A stretch of 64,000 bases of DNA. Origin: Salisaeta longa DSM 21114 (GTDB lineage Bacteria > Bacteroidota > Rhodothermia > Rhodothermales > Salinibacteraceae). The stretch spans positions 1,262,005 through 1,326,004 of the forward strand of contig NZ_ATTH01000001.1 in NCBI RefSeq assembly GCF_000419585.1, read 5' to 3'. The notes beneath the pieces were generated by a model. That model searched no databases. It worked only from the letters and a program-made list of their open reading frames with translations, and was not told the DNA's origin. Every line of letters starts with the position of its first letter. The stretch's first letter is position 1. Below, one piece after another: positions 59,213 through 64,000 of the stretch. A program made the translations under genes and the position numbers.

Positions 59213-60028
59213 TCAGTTGTTGAGCGCTTTTACATCGAGGCGATCTTCCAGTTCGTCGATACGACGGCGGCTTACGCTTAGCCGCGTGCCATCGTGCAGG
59301 CGCACCGCGTAGTCGCCGCCCCCGCCGCGCAAGATCGTGCTCACCTCATCGAGACGCACAATCGTTGATCGGTGAATCCGCACAAACGCCGCAGGGTCGA
59401 GCTTCGCCTCCAGCGTCTTCATGCGCTCACGCACGATGTGCGTACCGTCGGGCGTATGCAGCTCGGCGTACGTGCCATCGGCCGTAATGTGCGTGATTTC
59501 GTCGACCGGCACGATGCGCACCTGGCCCCGCAGGTGCACGGCAATGCGCTGCAGGTAGTCCTCCGTACTGGAGGACGTATCGCCCGACGACTCGGTAGCG
59601 CGCAGGAGTTGCCTCAGGTGCTCAGAGGCGTCGCCCAGGGCGTTGGTTTCCACCTGTTTGCGCGCCCGGCGAAAGGCCTGCTCGAAGCGCTCATCGTCAA
59701 ATGGTTTCAGCAGATAGTCGGTGGCCGCAGCATCGAAGGCTTCGAGGGCGTATTGGTCGTACGCCGTCACAAAAACCGTGACGGGCATGTGCTCCGGCCC
59801 CACGGCCTCTACCACATCCAGCCCCGAGCCGTTGGGCATCTGAACGTCCAGAAAGAGCAGATCCGGGCGGTGCTTGCGAAGCGCCGCAATGGCGTCGGTG
59901 CCGGTGTCGGCCTCGCCCACGACGGTAACGTTGGAGCGATCGCTCAGCAGGTCGCGCAGGCGTTGACGGGCCAGCGGCTCGTCGTCTACAATGAGTACGC
60001 GCAAAGCATCGGGGGAGGCGTCGGTCAT
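59213..60028 (-). CDS. LytTR-type response regulator
   Basis: 271 residues. Receiver domain 1-125 with D15-D16-E, phosphoacceptor Asp61 in FLDVQMPNG, and LKPFDD. A linker then leads to a LytTR DNA-binding domain (about 165-265) with ITADGTYAELHTPDG, KTLEAKLDPAAFVRIHRSTIV and VSRRRIDEL. It would be phosphorylated by the kinase encoded by the overlapping upstream gene (4-bp overlap, ATGA at 60025-60028). Confidence 0.95.
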   Translation of the reverse strand: MTDASPDALRVLIVDDEPLARQRLRDLLSDRSNVTVVGEADTGTDAIAALRKHRPDLLFLDVQMPNGSGLDVVEAVGPEHMPVTVFVTAYDQYALEAFDAAATDYLLKPFDDERFEQAFRRARKQVETNALGDASEHLRQLLRATESSGDTSSSTEDYLQRIAVHLRGQVRIVPVDEITHITADGTYAELHTPDGTHIVRERMKTLEAKLDPAAFVRIHRSTIVRLDEVSTILRGGGGDYAVRLHDGTRLSVSRRRIDELEDRLDVKALNN

Positions 60029-61203
60029 GGCGTTGAAGCAAGTTGTGAAGCAGACGAACGATGATGCGCCGGCGGTACCGCATCGCGAAAGGGCCAGGCA
60101 ACCGTAACGCGCAACCCGCCCAAGGGACTGTCGCTAAAGGCGATGGTGGCGTCGTCGCCGTAGAGTCCGCTGAGGCGCTCGCGCACGTTTTTGAGGCCCA
60201 CGCCGCCCTGCAGTGCCTCTTCGCCGGTAATGCCGGGGCCGTTGTCATCCACGTGAAGCACGAGGCGCTGCCCTTGCCGCTCGCTATGCAGCGCAACGCG
60301 GCCGCCGCCCGCGGCCTGACTGGCGCCGTGCTTGATGGCATTCTCCACGATGGGCTGCAGCAGCAGCGTAGGGACCAGCGCGTGCTGCGTGCGGGGCGCG
60401 ATGTCCATCGACACGTCGAGGCGCCCCTGAAAGCGGATCTGCTGAATCTCCAGGTAGTCGCGCAGGAACTGCACGTCGTCCTCCAGCGGTACCTCCTGCG
60501 CATCGTCTTCCTCCAACACGTAGCGCAGCAGTCCGCTAAGACGGGCGATGATGCGCCGCACGCCCTGTGGATCGCGGCCGACGAGGGTGGAGATGGCGTG
60601 CAGCGTGTTGAACAAAAAGTGCGGGTTGAGCTGCATCCGCAGCGCTTCGAGGCGGGCGTGTGTGAGCTGGGCCTCCAGGCGTGCCGTTTCGGCCTTGAGC
60701 TGCTGGGCTTCTTCGCGGCGTTCGTGGTGGCGCCAGTAGTACACGCGGGCCACGCCCACAGCCAGCACCGCCGCGTACATGATGAGCTCATTCAGGAACC
60801 AGAAGCGCACAATGGCGCGCATCGGATGGAACTGCGACGGGTCGTCGGGCGAGGGGAGCACGAAGGCCCGAACGGCATCGCCGCTCAGGTCCATAAAGAT
60901 CGCCACAGCGCCGGCAACGGCCAGGTGCAGCAGCAGGTGTCGCCCCAACCGGGCCCGCTCCAGCTCGAAGCGCTCAGCAATCCAAAAGATGAGCGGCGTG
61001 AGGGCCGCCCACAAGTAGCTGGTGAGAAACACGCGGCCCACGCGCCGGGCCAGCTCCGGGCCAAAGGTGATGCCATCGTCGGGCCCTACCAAGCGGCTCC
61101 CGGCGATGAGCACCGCGAAGAGCGTCCAAAAGCCCAGGATGAGCCCCCACTCGATGTGGCGGCGTTTCTGTTGTGGCAAAATGGTTCGTAGCATTAAGGT
61201 CAC
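60025..61203 (-). CDS. LytS-type (5TM-like) sensor histidine kinase
   Basis: 392 residues, with about four transmembrane helices (about 18-36, 58-75, 88-106, 135-156) then a coiled coil and the His_kinase domain: NPHFLFNTLHAIS with phosphoacceptor His195. The HATPase region has LLLQPIVENAIKHG (N box) and VDDNGPG (G1). It is the partner of the LytTR regulator by overlap. The gene next upstream (61241) is a TonB-dependent receptor on the same strand. Confidence 0.95.
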   Translation of the reverse strand: MTLMLRTILPQQKRRHIEWGLILGFWTLFAVLIAGSRLVGPDDGITFGPELARRVGRVFLTSYLWAALTPLIFWIAERFELERARLGRHLLLHLAVAGAVAIFMDLSGDAVRAFVLPSPDDPSQFHPMRAIVRFWFLNELIMYAAVLAVGVARVYYWRHHERREEAQQLKAETARLEAQLTHARLEALRMQLNPHFLFNTLHAISTLVGRDPQGVRRIIARLSGLLRYVLEEDDAQEVPLEDDVQFLRDYLEIQQIRFQGRLDVSMDIAPRTQHALVPTLLLQPIVENAIKHGASQAAGGGRVALHSERQGQRLVLHVDDNGPGITGEEALQGGVGLKNVRERLSGLYGDDATIAFSDSPLGGLRVTVAWPFRDAVPPAHHRSSASQLASTP

Positions 61204-61240
61204 GTCATGCGAGCAGAGCGCGAAAGATGCGCGGGCGCCG

Positions 61241-63688
61241 TTACGGCATCATGCCACCGCCCGCATCGCCTCCGCCGTAGCCGCCGTCTCTTCGCCGGCC
61301 CCGGTCGCGGGAATCTGAGGCGCCGAACGTGTACGTGAACGTAAGCGAGAACTCTTGCGCGCTCCAGTTGAACCGTGTGCGCTGCGTAAACAGGTTGTCG
61401 CTGCGGTACAACTGAAAGTTCATGGTACCGAACAAGTCGCGCGCTTGCAAGCTGATGGAGGCCTTGTTGTTGAACAGCTGCCGCTGCACAGCCACATTTG
61501 TCATGGTACGGCCGTCAATGCGCCCCCCAGGCACATCGAGCGGCGACCGATAAAACTGCGACCACTGCGCCTTCCAGCCATCCAGCGGCGTAACCGTCAG
61601 GTTGATGCGGCCCGAGTACCCCAGCGCGTCGCTGCTCAAGTCGCTGTCCACATTGCTTCCGTCGGTTACCACGCGGTACGCGTTTGCGCTGACGGTGCCG
61701 CGCAGCAGCTTCTGCCAGTCAAATGTGCTTACAAGCTCGGTCCCGTAAGAATTGCTCGTGGCGAAATTCTCAAACGTGGTGATGGTCACCCCCTCGGGCG
61801 TGATGCGCTGTTGCCACTCAATCTTGTCGACCGTGCGCCGAAAATACGGACTCATCGTGAGCGTGAACGGCCCCACGTACTGCGTGGCGGAAAACTCAAA
61901 CGCATGCACGTATTCCGGATTCAACGACGGGTTGCCAATGCGGCGAAAGAGCGGGTCCTCATAGTCATCCACCGGATTCAGCTGCCACGAGTTCGGCCGA
62001 TTGATGCGCTTGCTGTAGCTGAGCCGAAACTTCGTTTGTTGCGACGGCTCGTACATCAGGTACGCGCTGGGAAAGAGACTGAAGTAGTTGTTGTCGTAGG
62101 CGTTGCCGTCGGCCAGATCGAAGGTGGTGAGGGCCTGCTCGGCGCGCACGCCAACCTGCGCGCCCCAGGTCCCCCAATCGGCATTCACGATGCCAAAGGC
62201 CGCGTGGATCTGCTCGTCGTACGTAAAGTTGCTGCCCCGCTCAGGCTGCGGCTCAAACTGATTCGTTTGGAAGTTGAACGCCGCCGCAAAGAAATCCGTT
62301 GACTCGCGCTCCCAATCTGCCTTGTAGCCCACGTCAATGCCGTACGTGTCGGTAAGCGGGCGAATGTAGTTCACCTCAAAGCTGGCCTCTTGCTCGGTTT
62401 CGGCTTCTTCGGCGCGCTCGCGCTCGGTAAAGTCGCCCACCGTGCCCCCCAACGTCACGTTCCGCTGCCGGTAGATCGAGGTACTTTCTTCCTGATCCGT
62501 CTCGTACCGCAGATCGACCGTAAGCTCATTCTCGCGCGGCTTAATGGTGCGGGCAAAAGACAGGCGCACGTCGGCCCCAATGTCGTTGTCATTTTCATCG
62601 CTGAGGCGCCGGTAGCGATCAACGACAACGCCCGTATTGTTCTGCTCAAAGTACTGCGTCGTGCCCGATTCGTCGTCGGTGCTGGTGCGCAGCACGCTCG
62701 TCAGCGAGAGGGTGCTGATGTCGCTGAGGCTGTAGTCCACCTGCGCCGTGAACGAGTGCGAACGCCCCCTGTCGAACTCGTTGCTTAGCTGCTCCAGCGC
62801 CGAGATCGGGTCGGTTTGCAGGTTGCGCCGAAACCGATACCCCGAGGACGTATCCTCGTCGTACCGAAAGCCGTAGGTGGTAAAGAGCGTCCACGGCCCG
62901 CCCTGATAGCCCACGTTGCCCGACAGGTTGGCGCCCGGACTGTCGTTCACCCCTGCGGTAAGGCCGCCATTCCAACCGCTCTCACGATTTTTCTTCAGCA
63001 CAATGTTGATGATGCCCGCCATGCCCTCCGGGTCAAATTTGGCCGACGGGTTGGGGATGACCTCTATGCTGGCAATGGCGTCTGCGGGGAGGCTCTGCAG
63101 AAATCCCGCGAGGGCCGCGCCCGACAGCGACGTCGGCTTGCCGTTGATGTGAATAGCCACATTCTCATTCCCGCGGAAGCTCACGCTGCCATCAATATCC
63201 ACCTGAATGGACGGGATGCTCTCCAGCACGTTCTTCGCCGTACCGCCCAGCGTCGTCACCTGGTCGGCGGTGTTGTAGACCGTACGGTCGATCCGGTTCT
63301 CCATGAACGAACGCTCGCCCGTGATCTCCACGCCCTCGAGCTGCGACGCATCTTGCGCCAGGGCGACCGTGCCAAGGCTACGCTGCATCGCGTCGTCTCT
63401 CATCGTGATGGACCGGCGCTTGGTCGTGTACCCCACGTAGCTCATCCGCAGCTCATACGTGCCCGGCCGAATGCCCTCGAGCGTAAAGGTCCCATTCTTT
63501 TGGGTCACCGTTCCGGTGACCAGGGTCGTGTCTTGCCACAGCGCCACCGTAGCCGAAATGAGCGGCTCGTTGGTCGACGCATCGATGATGCGGCCCTGAA
63601 TGACGCCCTCGCCCGTCGCGGCATTTTGCCCGCGTGCAGGGACTGCAAGGAACAGGAGACAAGCAATCCAACAGAACAAACGACGCAT
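61241..63688 (-). CDS. TonB-dependent-receptor-like outer-membrane protein (OMP_b-brl_3 type)
   Basis: 815 residues, signal peptide ending ARGQ. A carboxypeptidase-regulatory-like domain (about 28-115; GVIQGRIIDASTNEPLISATV, KNGTFTLEGIRPGTYELRMSYVGY) is followed by a plug (about 125-230; VYNTADQVTTLGGTAKNVLESIPSIQV ... AIHINGKPTSLSG ... IEVIPNPSAKFDPEGMAGIINIVLKKN) and a barrel to the C-terminus. The last 25 residues are Gly/Arg/Asp-rich and end in MMP rather than an aromatic, which is atypical for a barrel. The ligand is unknown. It is likely co-transcribed with, or regulated by, the LytS/LytTR pair directly downstream. Confidence 0.92.
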   Translation of the reverse strand: MRRLFCWIACLLFLAVPARGQNAATGEGVIQGRIIDASTNEPLISATVALWQDTTLVTGTVTQKNGTFTLEGIRPGTYELRMSYVGYTTKRRSITMRDDAMQRSLGTVALAQDASQLEGVEITGERSFMENRIDRTVYNTADQVTTLGGTAKNVLESIPSIQVDIDGSVSFRGNENVAIHINGKPTSLSGAALAGFLQSLPADAIASIEVIPNPSAKFDPEGMAGIINIVLKKNRESGWNGGLTAGVNDSPGANLSGNVGYQGGPWTLFTTYGFRYDEDTSSGYRFRRNLQTDPISALEQLSNEFDRGRSHSFTAQVDYSLSDISTLSLTSVLRTSTDDESGTTQYFEQNNTGVVVDRYRRLSDENDNDIGADVRLSFARTIKPRENELTVDLRYETDQEESTSIYRQRNVTLGGTVGDFTERERAEEAETEQEASFEVNYIRPLTDTYGIDVGYKADWERESTDFFAAAFNFQTNQFEPQPERGSNFTYDEQIHAAFGIVNADWGTWGAQVGVRAEQALTTFDLADGNAYDNNYFSLFPSAYLMYEPSQQTKFRLSYSKRINRPNSWQLNPVDDYEDPLFRRIGNPSLNPEYVHAFEFSATQYVGPFTLTMSPYFRRTVDKIEWQQRITPEGVTITTFENFATSNSYGTELVSTFDWQKLLRGTVSANAYRVVTDGSNVDSDLSSDALGYSGRINLTVTPLDGWKAQWSQFYRSPLDVPGGRIDGRTMTNVAVQRQLFNNKASISLQARDLFGTMNFQLYRSDNLFTQRTRFNWSAQEFSLTFTYTFGASDSRDRGRRRDGGYGGGDAGGGMMP

Positions 63689-63922
63689 GGTACGTAAAAC
63701 GGCCAGGAGGAAGAAGCAGTGCGGAGTGCATCAGCGACCGATGCATGCTCCTGAAAGACCGCGGCGCGCGTCGGATCCTGTGGAATGGACGAGCGGCATG
63801 CCTGCGCTATCAGCGGCATGCGGACGCAACGAACCTTTTAGGGGCGACAGGATCGTCAAAAAGAGCCCTTCAGCGCGTATCAAGGCCGTTACGATGAAGC
63901 GAGACCTGCATGCCCTGCAACG

Positions 63923-64000
63923 TTAAGCAGCCGCTTCTTCCTGGATGCGCGTGTAGGAGGCCTCCAGCTCGTCAACGGTAATGACTTGCCCCGTCGACGG
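63923..64000 (-). CDS. Partial gene: last 25 codons of an unidentified protein
   Basis: The window ends inside this minus-strand frame. The visible C-terminus reads STGQVITVDELEASYTRIQEEAAA and then TAA (63925-63923). Too short to assign; an alpha-helical acidic tail. The 234 bp between it and the TonB-dependent receptor start (63689-63922) hold no gene and no promoter I can name. Confidence 0.5.
   Translation of the reverse strand, partial: PSTGQVITVDELEASYTRIQEEAAA

Noticed and set aside
1..64000. tRNA, rRNA and CRISPR arrays
   Set aside because: I looked for cloverleaf-like sequences, rRNA signature strings and regularly spaced 25-40-bp repeats in the intergenic regions and found none.

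Overview
The window looks like a high-GC, probably halophilic member of the Bacteroidota/Rhodothermota side of the tree (Salinibacter/Salisaeta-like). The evidence is: three very large secreted proteins with a type IX secretion (T9SS, Por) type A C-terminal sorting domain, a one-protein hybrid two-component system, an OMP_b-brl_3-type TonB-dependent receptor, LytS/LytTR signalling, candidate TAnnTTTG-type promoter elements and acid-rich proteins. The assignment is inference; no rRNA or tRNA gene was found in the window.

Positions 1-25.5 kb form an accessory, surface-oriented region. Two giant adhesin-like proteins (1-6411, 5' end outside the window; 6945-14096) built from LamG, choice-of-anchor Q beta-helix, IPT/TIG, DUF11 and cadherin-like modules face a hybrid sensor/AraC regulator (14167-18594, opposite strand). 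An AT-rich divergent intergenic region then separates a GNAT acetyltransferase from a phage-tail-collar (microcystin-dependent-type) protein, a DUF6916-like small protein and a third T9SS cadherin-like protein (19036-24825). That four-gene set is the best candidate for a poorly described system. The three T9SS tails are 318-bp near-identical DNA copies with a mosaic pattern. A decayed antitoxin and a truncated PIN toxin (25051-25518) close the region.

Positions 25.5-48 kb are mostly housekeeping: HrpB helicase, Hsp20 (with a strong terminator), a lipoprotein, PyrD (class 2 layout but Cys at the catalytic-base position), a peptidase/beta-propeller/BamA-like barrel fusion, RecJ, YbeY, a cold-shock protein with a long leader, a three-gene operon (alpha/beta hydrolase, class V aminotransferase, UMF1-type MFS), a thioredoxin-like protein, a TerB-like protein, a PhaR-type regulator and an apparent operon pyrR-pyrB-asparaginase-Smr.

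Positions 48-64 kb hold an enoyl-CoA hydratase, an OmpA/PKD protein, a translationally coupled methyltransferase and glycoside-hydrolase-like protein, an M16 peptidase, YceI, a membrane EEP-family phosphoesterase, a TPR-like protein, a LytTR/LytS pair, a TonB-dependent receptor and the last 25 codons of an unidentified gene.

Two intergenic regions (40.5-41.4 kb and 49.1-49.9 kb) carry four related copies of a roughly 125-170-bp dispersed element with inverted ends around TCATYGCGAG. All domain assignments are by eye from the sequence; no database search was run.
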